The translations under genes and the position numbers were made by a program. Below are positions 51,392-60,661 of a DNA stretch of 64,000 nucleotides, piece after piece. How positions within the stretch are numbered: position 1 is the stretch's first letter; every line of letters begins with the position of its first letter. The notes below the pieces were generated by a model. The model had not been told where the DNA came from. It searched no databases and saw only the letters and a program-made list of their open reading frames with translations. This stretch comes from Thalassobius sp050633445 (GTDB lineage: Bacteria > Pseudomonadota > Alphaproteobacteria > Rhodobacterales > Rhodobacteraceae). Where the stretch lies: assembly GCA_050633445.1 (NCBI GenBank), contig JBOEGN010000034.1:120055-184054 (forward strand), in the 5' to 3' direction.

Positions 51392-54300
51392 CCGCACCGA
51401 TTGATGTCCTGCTGAGCTTCCGGGCTGATGCCAGCCAGTCGATTGCCGAGATCGCCAAGGTCCAGGGGGCCATCCTTGGCCTGCACAAGAAGGCAGAAGA
51501 CGCAAGCCGCCTGACAGTCCAGGGCGGGGCGAGCGGATTTTCGGGGTTTGTGTCTAAGGTCACCCGTGATCTGTCCCAGGCGACGAAAGCCAGCGCCGCT
51601 GCGGAGGCGGAACTGGCCAGCCTGACCGGGTCCGCGCGGGAAATTGCGGCGGCCTGGGGACAGGCCGGTGCCAGCTCGGACAGGTTCACAACCAGCCTGT
51701 CGGCACAGGTTGATGCCCTGATGAAAGTCAGTCGCGAGAACGAAGCCTGGCAAAATCAACTCAACCAGGTGCGCGCGCAGTTCAATCCGATCTTTGCGGC
51801 GTCGCAGCAGTATGAGACCCAGTTGCGCCGTATTGCCGAGGCGCAGGAGCTGGGGGCAATTTCTGAGCGCGAAGCGGCTCAGGCACGGGCCAGTGCCGCG
51901 CAGATCATTGCGCCGATGAACAACCAACTGGCCGAGAATGCCCGGCTTGCGCGCGGTGCCGGGGCAGCGAATGCCTACTATATGGCTCAGTTCAACGACA
52001 TCGGCATGATGGCTTTGATGGGGCAAAACCCGGTGGTTCTGGCGTTGCAGCAGGGCCCGCAGATGAACCAGATGACGGCGCAGCTTGGCGGTGGTCAGGC
52101 GGCGTTTTCTGCGATGGCTGCCGGCGCGAAATCCATGCTCAACCCGATGAGCCTGGCGACGATCGGCATCATCGGCCTGGGCGCTGCGGGTGTTCAGGCT
52201 TTTGGCTCGATCACGCCGAAGGCAAAAAGCCTGCAGGAGGTGATGGGCGAACTAGAAAGCACGGTTGACGCCTATGCGAAAAGCAGCGATCGCGCGCGGA
52301 TGTCTGCGGCCGACCTGACGGCCGAGTTCGGATCGGCCTCGCAGATTGCCAAGGACCTGCTGACCGATATTGCCGCCTTGGATCGCCGGGCAGCGGCACG
52401 GTCGGCGACTGACGGCCTGAAGTCATTGGCATCCAGCCAGGGGGTTCGGTTTGGCGAAGAGGCTGACCTTGCCTCTTCTGCTCTGGGGACAATCCGGGAT
52501 CGGTTCGGGCTGAGCCGGGCTGAAAACAAGACGGCCATGGGGATCGAAAGCGCCATGCGGTGGGCTGCTGACGCGCAATCTCTGGAAAGTCAGGTCAAGG
52601 CGTTGGAGGTTTTGCACAAACGCGTCCAGGAGGCCGCTGAGCTGCACGGCGGTATCTCGAAAGAAGAGGATGCTTTTATCTCTCAGGTTCAGACCCTTCT
52701 GGACCATTTGACCAAGCTGCAGGCCCAAGATGAAAACGCCAGCGGCAGGGCCGAGATTAAGCTGGCGACTGCCGACTATGAAAAACAGGCGGCGCTGTCG
52801 CAGACCATTTTGCAGCACGGTGAAAACAGCCGTGAGGTCGAAGCGCTGCGCAACCGGCAGGCGCGCGAGGCCCTGATGCTGCGCCTGGATGAATTGGGTA
52901 TCGAGGAACAAAGCGCGGAGGCACAAAAGGCCATTGCGGCGCTCGAAGCGCAACAGGTCGCCAAAGCGCGCGAGGCCGCTGCAGAGCGCGCCCGCCTTGT
53001 CCAGGACAACGTGACCACGTTGAACCAGGAACTGGGGATCGCAGAAGCGATCCTGCGCCATGGTGAGGGGCATGTGAAAGTCGAGCGGTTGCGCACGGAA
53101 CACGCCAAGAACGCCGTGCGGACCAGGCTGAAAGAGGCCGGGGTTGCGCATGACCAGATCGAAAAGGCCGTCAGGCTTTTGTCGCTGGAGCGAGAACGGC
53201 GTCGCGAGATAGAAGCGGTTCAGGCGCAAAAGAAGGCGTCTGACCTTCTAGGGGATCTGCAGCGCGAGGCGCAGATCTCGCAGGCAATCCTGAAGCATGG
53301 CCGCGATAGCCTGCAGGTCAAGCGCCTGCAGATCGCGGCCGCGCGTGAAGAATTTGAACTGCAGCTGAAATCCCTGAAAATCTCTGAATCGATGAAAGGG
53401 GTCTTGCGAGTTCAATGGGAGGCCACTCACGGTCAGGATAGTGCCGACCCCTTTGGTCGGGCCGCCGCTGCTCAACAGATACTGAAGAATCAGACTGCGA
53501 GCAATGAGCGGCTGAAACTGGAGGTCGCGCTTGTCGGTCAAAGCGAGGCGGTGCGGCGGCGTGTTCTGACACTCTATGAAGCTGAGGTTGCGATCCTGGA
53601 GCGTGGAATTGATGCTGGCAGTTCCTATGCGGATCAGATTCGCGCGCAGGCGGTCGCGTCTGAAGAGTTGCGCGTCGAACTGGCCCGCCAGGCCCAATCT
53701 TGGGATGGTGTTCACTCGGCGGCGGAAGGCGCGATTGACGGCGCGACCGACGCGTTGCTGGACGGGGATTTGTCCGGCGCTCTGGACAGCTTTGGAGACG
53801 AGATCAAGGGGCTCTTTGCAGGGCTTGCGATCAAGAACCCCCTGAAAAACGCCATCCTGGGAACGAACTACGGCACCTTGAATGACGTTGGCGGCCTACA
53901 AGGAATTTGGGGGCGGCTGACCGGCCAGGCCGATCCAAATGAGATCACGGGGCTGAAGGCAAACGCCATGACGGCAGCGGCTATGTCGATCACCACCCCC
54001 ATGGTGACGCTGAATGCAGGAGGCATTTCCGGGGCTGGTCTGAGCGACATATTTTCCAGCAGCAACACGAATGCAATGCCCGGCGCATTGACCGGGGCCC
54101 AGGACGTGCAAAAACAGGTCTGGGACTTTTTCACTGGGAAGGGTCTGCGACCGCACCAGGTGGGGGCCATCATGGGCAATGTCGCGGGAGAAAGCGGCTT
54201 CAACCCGGTTGCAAAGGGCGACAACGGAACCTCTTTTGGTCTTTTCCAGCATCATGGTCCGCGCGGGACCGAATTGCTCTCTCGGCTGGGTGGTGTCGGC

Positions 54301-55044
54301 GGCTTGGGCAATGTTCAGGGGCAGCTTGAGCATGTGTGGCAAGAATTGCTGACATCCGAAAATGGAGCTTTTCAAGCGCTTTTGAAGACCACCAACGTGT
54401 CAGAGGCAACTGATGTCTGGATGCGCAAGTTTGAGCGTCCCTCGGATGACGCAATGGCAAAAAGTTGGGCTGACCGTCTTTCTGCGGCTGAGGCGGCCAT
54501 GACCAAGTTCACCGTAACGACTGGGACGGCGTCACAGGGCCTAGGAACTCTGGGTTCGGGATTCGATACATTCGGGCAAGCCTTGATGCAGAATTTGTCA
54601 GGAGGTAGCGGAAGTGGTTCTTTCCTTACAAGCCTTTTGGGTGCGGCATTCAAGGCGTTCAAAATTCCGGGGTTCGCCAAAGGTGGCAATCATACTGGAG
54701 GTGTCAGGATTGTTGGGGAGCAGGGTCCTGAACTGGAGGTGACTGGTCCCAGCACGATCATTCCCACCGATTTGACCCGTCAGATACTGACCGCTCGTCA
54801 GGGGCCAATGATGACGGCTGCGCCCACAAACGTCACCTTTGCGCCAGTCATTGCCCCGATCAACAACAGCTCTTCCTCGCTTGATATGCAGGTGCGGGAA
54901 ACCACCGATGCGCGTGGCCAGCGCCGCTATGAGCTGGTCCTGTCTGACATGACGGCGGCCGGCATGAGTGCACGTGGCGGTAAGACCGGACGTGTGCTGG
55001 GTCAAAAGTACGGTCTTCGACAAAATGGGATCAACCGCGGATGA
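51388..55044 (+). CDS. Tail tape measure protein with tail-lysozyme domain
   Basis: 1218 residues. The N-terminal helical region (SFRADASQSIAEIAKVQGAI) and the conserved tape-measure core (QFNDIGMMALMGQNPVVLAL) lie before residue 300. Three repeats of about 80 residues occupy 460-690 (LSQTILQHGENS, IAEAILRHGEGH, ISQAILKHGRDS). Residues about 900-1030 form a phage tail lysozyme (GAIMGNVAGESGFNPVAKGD then FGLFQHHG, catalytic Glu in AGESGF). The C-terminus ends in a Gly/Arg-rich part. It sets tail length and locally opens the wall on DNA entry. Confidence 0.88.
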   Translation: MTAPIDVLLSFRADASQSIAEIAKVQGAILGLHKKAEDASRLTVQGGASGFSGFVSKVTRDLSQATKASAAAEAELASLTGSAREIAAAWGQAGASSDRFTTSLSAQVDALMKVSRENEAWQNQLNQVRAQFNPIFAASQQYETQLRRIAEAQELGAISEREAAQARASAAQIIAPMNNQLAENARLARGAGAANAYYMAQFNDIGMMALMGQNPVVLALQQGPQMNQMTAQLGGGQAAFSAMAAGAKSMLNPMSLATIGIIGLGAAGVQAFGSITPKAKSLQEVMGELESTVDAYAKSSDRARMSAADLTAEFGSASQIAKDLLTDIAALDRRAAARSATDGLKSLASSQGVRFGEEADLASSALGTIRDRFGLSRAENKTAMGIESAMRWAADAQSLESQVKALEVLHKRVQEAAELHGGISKEEDAFISQVQTLLDHLTKLQAQDENASGRAEIKLATADYEKQAALSQTILQHGENSREVEALRNRQAREALMLRLDELGIEEQSAEAQKAIAALEAQQVAKAREAAAERARLVQDNVTTLNQELGIAEAILRHGEGHVKVERLRTEHAKNAVRTRLKEAGVAHDQIEKAVRLLSLERERRREIEAVQAQKKASDLLGDLQREAQISQAILKHGRDSLQVKRLQIAAAREEFELQLKSLKISESMKGVLRVQWEATHGQDSADPFGRAAAAQQILKNQTASNERLKLEVALVGQSEAVRRRVLTLYEAEVAILERGIDAGSSYADQIRAQAVASEELRVELARQAQSWDGVHSAAEGAIDGATDALLDGDLSGALDSFGDEIKGLFAGLAIKNPLKNAILGTNYGTLNDVGGLQGIWGRLTGQADPNEITGLKANAMTAAAMSITTPMVTLNAGGISGAGLSDIFSSSNTNAMPGALTGAQDVQKQVWDFFTGKGLRPHQVGAIMGNVAGESGFNPVAKGDNGTSFGLFQHHGPRGTELLSRLGGVGGLGNVQGQLEHVWQELLTSENGAFQALLKTTNVSEATDVWMRKFERPSDDAMAKSWADRLSAAEAAMTKFTVTTGTASQGLGTLGSGFDTFGQALMQNLSGGSGSGSFLTSLLGAAFKAFKIPGFAKGGNHTGGVRIVGEQGPELEVTGPSTIIPTDLTRQILTARQGPMMTAAPTNVTFAPVIAPINNSSSSLDMQVRETTDARGQRRYELVLSDMTAAGMSARGGKTGRVLGQKYGLRQNGINRG

Positions 55045-55460
55045 TCCACACTTGGCCCGATACCCTCCCGAGCCCCGAGCGCAACACCTGGCAGGTCCAG
55101 CCCGAAGATGCCCGACGCAAGCGCCAGGCGGAAACCGGCCCGCCGGGCTATCGCCGTCGTTGGTCCAATGTGGCCAGAACCGTCAGCCTGTCGGTGCTGT
55201 TGAGTCGCAGTCAGAAGGCCGCGTTCGATCAGTTTTTTCACCTCGATTGTGCTGAGGGCGCGGCCTTGTTTTGGATGCCAGATCCTACAACTGACGGCTG
55301 GGCACTGCTGTCTAGCGAAGGTCAACCGTTATTGATGATCGAGGGTCAGCCGCTGCTCATGTCTGCGGCTTGGCTGTGCCACTGGGGCGACCAGCTTCCT
55401 GTCGAGACCATCGAGGGACGTGAGTTCCGCAAAACATTCTCAGTCGAGGTGATGCCATGA
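55041..55460 (+). CDS. Tail-tip protein, hypothetical
   Basis: 139 residues. WPDTLPSPERNTWQVQPEDA, the charged RRKRQAETGPPGYRRRWSNV and WLCHWGDQLPVETIEGREFR are typical of proteins following the tape measure in RcapMu-like tails; they resemble distal-tail proteins. A tandem EGQPLLM-I-EGQPLLM repeat is present at about residues 92-107. It overlaps both neighbours by 4 bp. Confidence 0.65.
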   Translation: MIHTWPDTLPSPERNTWQVQPEDARRKRQAETGPPGYRRRWSNVARTVSLSVLLSRSQKAAFDQFFHLDCAEGAALFWMPDPTTDGWALLSSEGQPLLMIEGQPLLMSAAWLCHWGDQLPVETIEGREFRKTFSVEVMP

Positions 55461-55984
55461 GCCGCCGCGTATCCCTGAATGCCCGCCAAGCGCATGACGA
55501 TCAGTCCTCGACCGAGATTGAAGTGGTGCTGTTTGAGATCAGCCACGGCGCCCTTGAGGCCCCAATTCGCCTCTCTACCGACAACACAGAACGCCTCAGC
55601 TCGGACCCGCTGACCTACGGGACGCGATCAGTCTGGCGCGGGGCCAACCCGGCGTCCGATCCCTATCTGTGGATCATCGCCAGCGCGATCATTCCCGACG
55701 ATACTGAAGACGCGCCAGCAGCGTCGCAGATCGTGTTGGAGAACCTGGACGCGCGCATGACCGAGCTGCTGCGTAGCTTCACCGATCAGGCCGTGGTCAA
55801 TATGGCCGTGGTGTTGGCGTCATCGCCCCACGACATCGAGGGCGAGTGGCTCGATCTGCGCCTGATGTCAGCCGAGGGCGATGCCGCGCAGATCGTTTTG
55901 TCCCTATCGCGGGAAGAGATCGAGCTGGAGCATTTCCCTTCCGGCCGGATGACCCGCCACAAATTTCCGGGGCTGCATCTATGA
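55457..55984 (+). CDS. DUF1833-like tail protein
   Basis: 175 residues. EIEVVLFEISHGALEAPIRL, then SDPLTYGTRSVWRGANPA and VLENLDARMTELLRSFTD are typical of DUF1833, found between the distal-tail and NlpC/P60 genes. Its end, MTRHKFPGLHL, is repeated 251 bp later, where a duplicated copy of the last bases stands. Confidence 0.75.
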   Translation: MSRRVSLNARQAHDDQSSTEIEVVLFEISHGALEAPIRLSTDNTERLSSDPLTYGTRSVWRGANPASDPYLWIIASAIIPDDTEDAPAASQIVLENLDARMTELLRSFTDQAVVNMAVVLASSPHDIEGEWLDLRLMSAEGDAAQIVLSLSREEIELEHFPSGRMTRHKFPGLHL

Positions 55985-56237
55985 GGAGATATCTGCATGT
56001 TCAAATGGCTTTTCACACGCTTCAAACGGCCAAAGCCGAGCTTAAACGTCAAAGCACTGGAGGAACAACTCCAAAAACCGACTTGGCTTCGAGGGGCGGA
56101 TCTACAGATTTTCCAGCCTCTTCTATCAGACGTCGAAGATTGTCCGATGTCAGATACGTCTGCATCAATTGTTGGTCGTCACCGGGAACAGTCGAGTTGA
56201 GATACCCTCTCAGGTTTCCGGGGCTGCACCTATGAGG
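55964..56237 (+). repeat. Direct repeat of the DUF1833 gene end bounding a small inserted gene
   Basis: TTTCCGGGGCTGCATCTATG AGG at 55964-55986 recurs at 56215-56237 with one change (T to C). The distance is exactly 251 bp. Both copies end with a stop codon in the frame -FPGLHL. The insert holds a 67-codon gene. The duplication is the footprint of an insertion by recombination or template switching. Confidence 0.75.
55997..56200 (+). CDS. Small inserted phage gene (moron), hypothetical
   Basis: 67 residues: MFKWLFTRFKRPKPSLNVKA, EEQLQKPTWLRGADLQIFQP, ending SSIVGRHREQ-like. GAGGAGATAT precedes the ATG. A hydrophobic-basic N-terminus could be membrane-associated. It lies entirely within the duplicated segment, between DUF1833 and the next genes. 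Function unknown. Confidence 0.6.
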   Translation: MFKWLFTRFKRPKPSLNVKALEEQLQKPTWLRGADLQIFQPLLSDVEDCPMSDTSASIVGRHREQSS

Positions 56238-56245
56238 AAAACGAA

Positions 56246-56413
56246 ATGCAATACCAAAACATATTGGCCGACGAGTATCTCCAAGGGGAGTTCATATTGG
56301 GCGCGCGGATCAACTGCTCAGTGGCGGTTTTTGCGGAGTGCGTTTTGCCTCGCGCAGCAATTTTTGAGCCACCTCTGTCATTGCAGCCCTCGGAATTGCA
56401 AAAGCCAGGATGA
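56246..56413 (+). CDS. 55-residue small phage gene
   Basis: Encodes MQYQNILADEYLQGEFILGA, then RINCSVAVFAECVLPRAAIF and a short Pro/Leu-rich tail. GAGGAAAACGAA just upstream of the ATG (56246) includes a good site, placed right after the second copy of the direct repeat. It is too short for usual size cut-offs. No family recognised; it is part of the moron block. Confidence 0.5.
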   Translation: MQYQNILADEYLQGEFILGARINCSVAVFAECVLPRAAIFEPPLSLQPSELQKPG

Positions 56414-56475
56414 GAGGGAGGCAGGCGCGCAATCCAGACGCCTGCATCTGTCTTTAGAAGAGGCTGTGAGCACTG

Positions 56476-56760
56476 TTATTGGCGCAGCTTCACCGGCCTC
56501 AAAGGCACTGTCAGTTGTTTATTCACAAGATCAAGGAGATCCCTTGTGATACGGTATGCGTCAGGCATAGCGGCTCCCAGAATTGGGGGAATGTCGATCT
56601 TGGCATTCTGTTCTGCCTGCCAGAGGACATCTTCCAATGTTGTGCGCACCCCGTCGTTTTTGACGGTCAGCTCTGCCAGCACCAATGCGAGCAGTGAGGC
56701 GTGTATCGTCTGCGTTAAATGCAGATCAGTAAGTGCTTCGACGATTTCGTCGTGTTCCAT
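56476..56760 (-). CDS. Antisense moron gene within the late tail operon
   Basis: 94 residues on the minus strand from the ATG at 56760 (AAGGAC eight bases upstream). MEHDEIVEALTDLHLTQTIH, LVLAELTVKNDGVRTTLEDV and IPPILGAAMPDAYRITRDLL read as a real acidic helical protein. The frame is open further upstream but only as antisense to the NlpC/P60 gene. No plus-strand gene competes for 56414-56880. A minus-strand gene in a late operon suggests expression in the lysogen. Confidence 0.65.
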   Translation of the reverse strand: MEHDEIVEALTDLHLTQTIHASLLALVLAELTVKNDGVRTTLEDVLWQAEQNAKIDIPPILGAAMPDAYRITRDLLDLVNKQLTVPLRPVKLRQ

Positions 56761-56800
56761 TCGTATCGTCCTTGAGTTGGTCTTGAACTTTGGGATGAAG

Positions 56801-56833
56801 GTGTTGGGCGGTGCAGCGAACGCCGCCCAACAC
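56801..56833. repeat. Perfect 11-bp inverted repeat upstream of the antisense moron
   Basis: GTGTTGGGCGG (56801-56811) and CCGCCCAACAC (56823-56833) flank an 11-base loop. No T run on either side. It lies 41 bp upstream of the minus-strand gene and 48 bp before the NlpC/P60 ATG, so it may be an operator or processing hairpin. Confidence 0.65.
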
Positions 56834-56880
56834 TGTCTGGCTAACAGATCGACAATCCTCTCCCAAGCGGGAGAAATCGA

Positions 56881-57324
56881 ATGACCTGGTCCAACCGATT
56901 TGTCGGCATCCCCCACGAAGATCTCGGTCGCAGCCGCGACGGCGCAGATTGCTGGGGGCTGGCCTGCATCATCTACGCCGAAGAGCTGGGGGTCAGTTTG
57001 CCGGATTATCTGGGCTATGGCTCCGCCGAGGAGCATGGCGAGATCGCGGCGCTGATCGAAGGCGCGCAAGTCTCGCCCTTGTGGGTGCCAATCGAAGGTC
57101 CGGCCATTGCCTTTGATATTGCGGTGTTTCGGCGCGGTCGGCTGTCTACGCATCTGGGTATCGTCATACGCCATGGCGTCATGATCCACATGGCCGCAGA
57201 TGACGCCGCGAAGGTGCAGGATTACCGACAGCCGCCGTGGTCCAGCCGTTTCAACGGGCATTTTCGCCACCATTCAAGGGCCATTGAACGCCCCGTTCAA
57301 ATCGTGACGGAGGCCGCGCGATGA
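56881..57324 (+). CDS. NlpC/P60 family tail peptidase
   Basis: 147 residues. Catalytic Cys in GADCWGLACIIYAEELG, His in LSTHLGIVIRHGVMIHMA; the third polar residue is likely the later His. This tail-tip murein peptidase sits between DUF1833-type and J-like genes in siphovirus-tailed phages. It overlaps the J-like gene by 4 bp. Confidence 0.83.
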   Translation: MTWSNRFVGIPHEDLGRSRDGADCWGLACIIYAEELGVSLPDYLGYGSAEEHGEIAALIEGAQVSPLWVPIEGPAIAFDIAVFRRGRLSTHLGIVIRHGVMIHMAADDAAKVQDYRQPPWSSRFNGHFRHHSRAIERPVQIVTEAAR

Positions 57325-60300
57325 AGGATTTCCTGCCGCCCACTCATGTGCTGACCGCGACAGCCATCGACCCTGGTGTCCGCATCAACATAGATCTGCC
57401 GCATGGGCTGACCGTGGCCGAGTATGTGAAAATGTCCCTGCCCAGAGCTGCCGAGGCCGAACTGGATCGCGCGCGGGTCGCGCTGAGCACGTCCAGGGGC
57501 ACCGCGATTGTGCCGCGCCAACTTTGGCATCAAGTACGGCCCCGGCCGGGCGTTCAGGTGGTGATCCGCCTGATCCCCGCCGAGGACGCCCTGCGTTCGG
57601 TTTTGCAAGTCGTTATATCGGTCGCCGCCTTAGCCTTGGCCCCAGCCGTGGGGTCAGCCTTAGGGGTGAGTTCAGCGGTTGGCACGGCCTTGGTCACGCT
57701 CGGGGCCAGTGTCGTTGGGCAGCTATTGTTGAACGCTCTGATCCCGCCACCGCAGCCGGACGAGGTGAAACAGAGCTACTCAATATCTGGATGGAAGAAC
57801 AAACTTGATCCTGATGGTGCCGTGCCAGTGGTATTGGGAACCGTGCGCTTCGCGCCCCCATTTGCCGCGCGTCCATACACCGAAATCGTAGGCGATGATC
57901 AGTACCTGCGCGCTCTTTTCCTTCTGGGCGAAGGAGAGCTGGCGATCACAGATATGCGGATCGGCGAGACCAGCCTGTCAGAATTTGACGAGGTTGAGAC
58001 CGAGGTGCGTTATGGCATCGAGGGCGAGCTGCCGGTGAGCCTTCTGCCCGACCAGGTTGTCGAGGAACAAGTGGGCGTCGAACTGACACGCCCCCTGCCG
58101 CGCGACGATCTGGGCGAAGTCATTGAGGGCGATCCCGCCATAGAGACGCCGGTCGTGCGCACGACCGGCGCGGATGCATCCGGGGCCAGTATCATTCTGG
58201 CCTTTCCGGGTGGCCTGGTGAGTTTCAGCGACTCCGGCCGCAAGCGGACCCACACAGTGCAGATGCGCATCGAGCAGCGCCTTGTCGAGGCTACGGAATG
58301 GCAATTGGTCGAGGAACTAGAGATTTCGGCCAACAAGGCCGAAGGCTTTTTTCGACAGCATTCATGGACCTTCCCAAGCCGCGCCCGTTGGCAAGTGCGC
58401 GCGACGATGCTCACCGAGGAAACCGTTAGCAGCCAGGTACAGCAACGTTTAACCTGGGCTGCGCTTCAGACCATCCGCCCAGAATATCCACTGGCCTATC
58501 CGCGCCCGCTGGCGCTGGTGGCTGTCAGGATCAAGGCGACCCACCAATTGAATGGCGCGCTGGATAATTTCAACGTGCTGGCCAGCCGTATTTGCCCTGA
58601 TTGGGATGAGGCCACCCAAAGCTGGATCAGCCGGGCAACGGAAAACCCGGCCAGCCTTTTCCGCCATGTTCTGCAAAGCCCCGCCAACCCCAAACCGGTC
58701 ACAGATGCTGGTTTGGACTTGGAGCAGCTTCAGGATTTTGCCGCCTTCTGCACGGCCAAGGGTCTGACCTACAATCGGGTGCTTGAGACGAACGGCAGCA
58801 CCTTGCGCGATGTGCTGGCCGAGATTGCCGGTGCCGGTAGAGCCACCCCTCGGCATGATGGACAGGCTTGGGGAATTGTGATCGACCGGCCCGATCAGGA
58901 CGCGCTGATCGTGGATCAAGTGAACCCGCGCAACTCTTGGGCGTTTAAATGGCGCCGGGCCTATACGGATCCGCCGCACGCTTTTGTTGTTACCTTTCAG
59001 GACGCGGGGAATGACTACAAAGAGACCCAACGCGTTGTGCGCTGGCCTGGCTATGAAGGGGAGATCGAGCTGACCGAGGCCCTGCCGATCCCCGGCAAGG
59101 TCTATGCCGATGAGGTCTGGCGCGAGGCCCGCCGCCGCCAGCTTGAGACCATCCACCGACCCGATACCTATCAGGCCACCCAGGATGGGGCGGTGCGGGT
59201 TACTACGCGCGGCGATGATGTCATGCTCAATCATGATGTGCTGAGCCGGGTGCAGAGGGTTGCACGGGTCCGCGCGGTCATAGGTAAATTGGTCGAAATC
59301 GACGAGCCGGCTGTCATGATCGAGGGCGAGAGCTACGCGATCCGGTTCCTCGTTTTTGCAGATGATCAGGATGTGATAGGCACTTCGGTTGTCAGGAACG
59401 CGCAGACCGCGCCGGGCGAGACGCAATTGTTGACGCTCACTGGCACAGGCGATGTCCCGCGCGTCGGAGATTTGGTGCATTTCGGGCCCGTCGCGACCGA
59501 GAGCTATCACCAGATCGTGCGTTCGGTCGAGGCCACCGAAGACATGTGTTCGATCTTGCACTTGGTTGATGCTGCGCCGCAGATCGACACGATTCTGGAC
59601 GCCACTGAGATTCCCGCGTGGTCCAGCCGCGTGGGCGATGCGATCGACGACAATCTGTTGCAGCCCTCCGCGCCACGCTTCGTGTCTGTTGCGTCCGGCC
59701 GGAATGGCACCGATGAGGAAGGGCTGATCACCTATTTGATCGAGCCTGGATCAGGCGCGATTGCAACGGCCAGCTATGAGCTGGGACACCGCCTTCAGGG
59801 CGCACCGTCCTGGACAACGGTTTCGATCCCAGCCGCGAATGGCGGCGGCAGACTAGATGTCTATGCCACTGATGACTTGGTCGAGCTGCAATTGCGCGGA
59901 ATCAGCGCCACCGGCGTGGTCGGACCATATAGCGTGGCTCTGACGCTGACTGTCGGCGCACAGGACGCGGGTATTCCAGCCGCACTGGACGCAGATGCAA
60001 TCAATGTCACCACTCTGCTGGGCGGCGCACTCATCCAGTTCGCCACGGGGCTGGATGCAAACACCACCCAAGTGCAGCTCTATCGCGCCACCTCGGGCAT
60101 ACTGGATCGCGAGACCGACGCCGTGGGTGCTGCTCTGGCTGTCGCCCAGCAACAGAGCCAATCTCTGACGGTGGGGGACACCGGGCGGTCCAACACAATC
60201 GCAGCCAAGGAAATGAATGATGCTACGGCTTGGACGATTGGTCCAGGCTGGACGATTTCTGGCGGGCTTGCCACCCACACCCCCGGCACGGATGGGGCGT

Positions 60301-60650
60301 TGGGGCAAGTGCAAACGACTGATCCAGGCAAATGGTATCGCGTTGCATTCACCATTTCTGGCCGCACGGCTGGCACTGTCACGCCCAGGCTGACGGGCGG
60401 CTCGGATCGCCCAGGCGCTGCGATTTCGGTCAACGGCGATCACAGCGACCGCATCCAGGCCGTGACTGGCAACGATACTTTCGAACTGCTGGCCAGCGCG
60501 GATTTCGACGGCTCTGTCGATGACGTGACCTTCTACCTCGAAACCTCGGCCTGCCTGGCGCAGGGCACCCATTTCATTTGGCTGGAACCTCAGAACGACG
60601 ACGGCGTTCCAGGGCCTGTCTCTGACCCGATCACAATCACCATCACCTAG
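57321..60650 (+). CDS. Tail tip host-specificity protein (J-like)
   Basis: 1109 residues. The N-terminus (HGLTVAEYVKMSLPRA) and a hydrophobic segment at about 95-140 (VLQVVISVAALALAPAVGSA) are followed by GWKNKLDPDGAVPVVLGTVR, the signature of J/central tail-tip proteins. The middle has the baseplate-hub-like domains (VLQSPANPKPVTDAGLDLEQ). C-terminal fibronectin-type repeats follow, with a carbohydrate-module-like insert (GPGWTISGGLATHTPGTDGA) at about residue 970. It anchors the fibre and probably contacts the receptor. Confidence 0.82.
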   Translation: MKDFLPPTHVLTATAIDPGVRINIDLPHGLTVAEYVKMSLPRAAEAELDRARVALSTSRGTAIVPRQLWHQVRPRPGVQVVIRLIPAEDALRSVLQVVISVAALALAPAVGSALGVSSAVGTALVTLGASVVGQLLLNALIPPPQPDEVKQSYSISGWKNKLDPDGAVPVVLGTVRFAPPFAARPYTEIVGDDQYLRALFLLGEGELAITDMRIGETSLSEFDEVETEVRYGIEGELPVSLLPDQVVEEQVGVELTRPLPRDDLGEVIEGDPAIETPVVRTTGADASGASIILAFPGGLVSFSDSGRKRTHTVQMRIEQRLVEATEWQLVEELEISANKAEGFFRQHSWTFPSRARWQVRATMLTEETVSSQVQQRLTWAALQTIRPEYPLAYPRPLALVAVRIKATHQLNGALDNFNVLASRICPDWDEATQSWISRATENPASLFRHVLQSPANPKPVTDAGLDLEQLQDFAAFCTAKGLTYNRVLETNGSTLRDVLAEIAGAGRATPRHDGQAWGIVIDRPDQDALIVDQVNPRNSWAFKWRRAYTDPPHAFVVTFQDAGNDYKETQRVVRWPGYEGEIELTEALPIPGKVYADEVWREARRRQLETIHRPDTYQATQDGAVRVTTRGDDVMLNHDVLSRVQRVARVRAVIGKLVEIDEPAVMIEGESYAIRFLVFADDQDVIGTSVVRNAQTAPGETQLLTLTGTGDVPRVGDLVHFGPVATESYHQIVRSVEATEDMCSILHLVDAAPQIDTILDATEIPAWSSRVGDAIDDNLLQPSAPRFVSVASGRNGTDEEGLITYLIEPGSGAIATASYELGHRLQGAPSWTTVSIPAANGGGRLDVYATDDLVELQLRGISATGVVGPYSVALTLTVGAQDAGIPAALDADAINVTTLLGGALIQFATGLDANTTQVQLYRATSGILDRETDAVGAALAVAQQQSQSLTVGDTGRSNTIAAKEMNDATAWTIGPGWTISGGLATHTPGTDGALGQVQTTDPGKWYRVAFTISGRTAGTVTPRLTGGSDRPGAAISVNGDHSDRIQAVTGNDTFELLASADFDGSVDDVTFYLETSACLAQGTHFIWLEPQNDDGVPGPVSDPITITIT

Positions 60651-60661
60651 GAGTGACAACC

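Noticed and set aside
56761..57273. Extension of the antisense moron frame to 265 codons
   Set aside because: The upstream part is antisense to the NlpC/P60 gene and has the composition of a shadow. The ATG at 56760 with its own ribosome-binding site is the better start.
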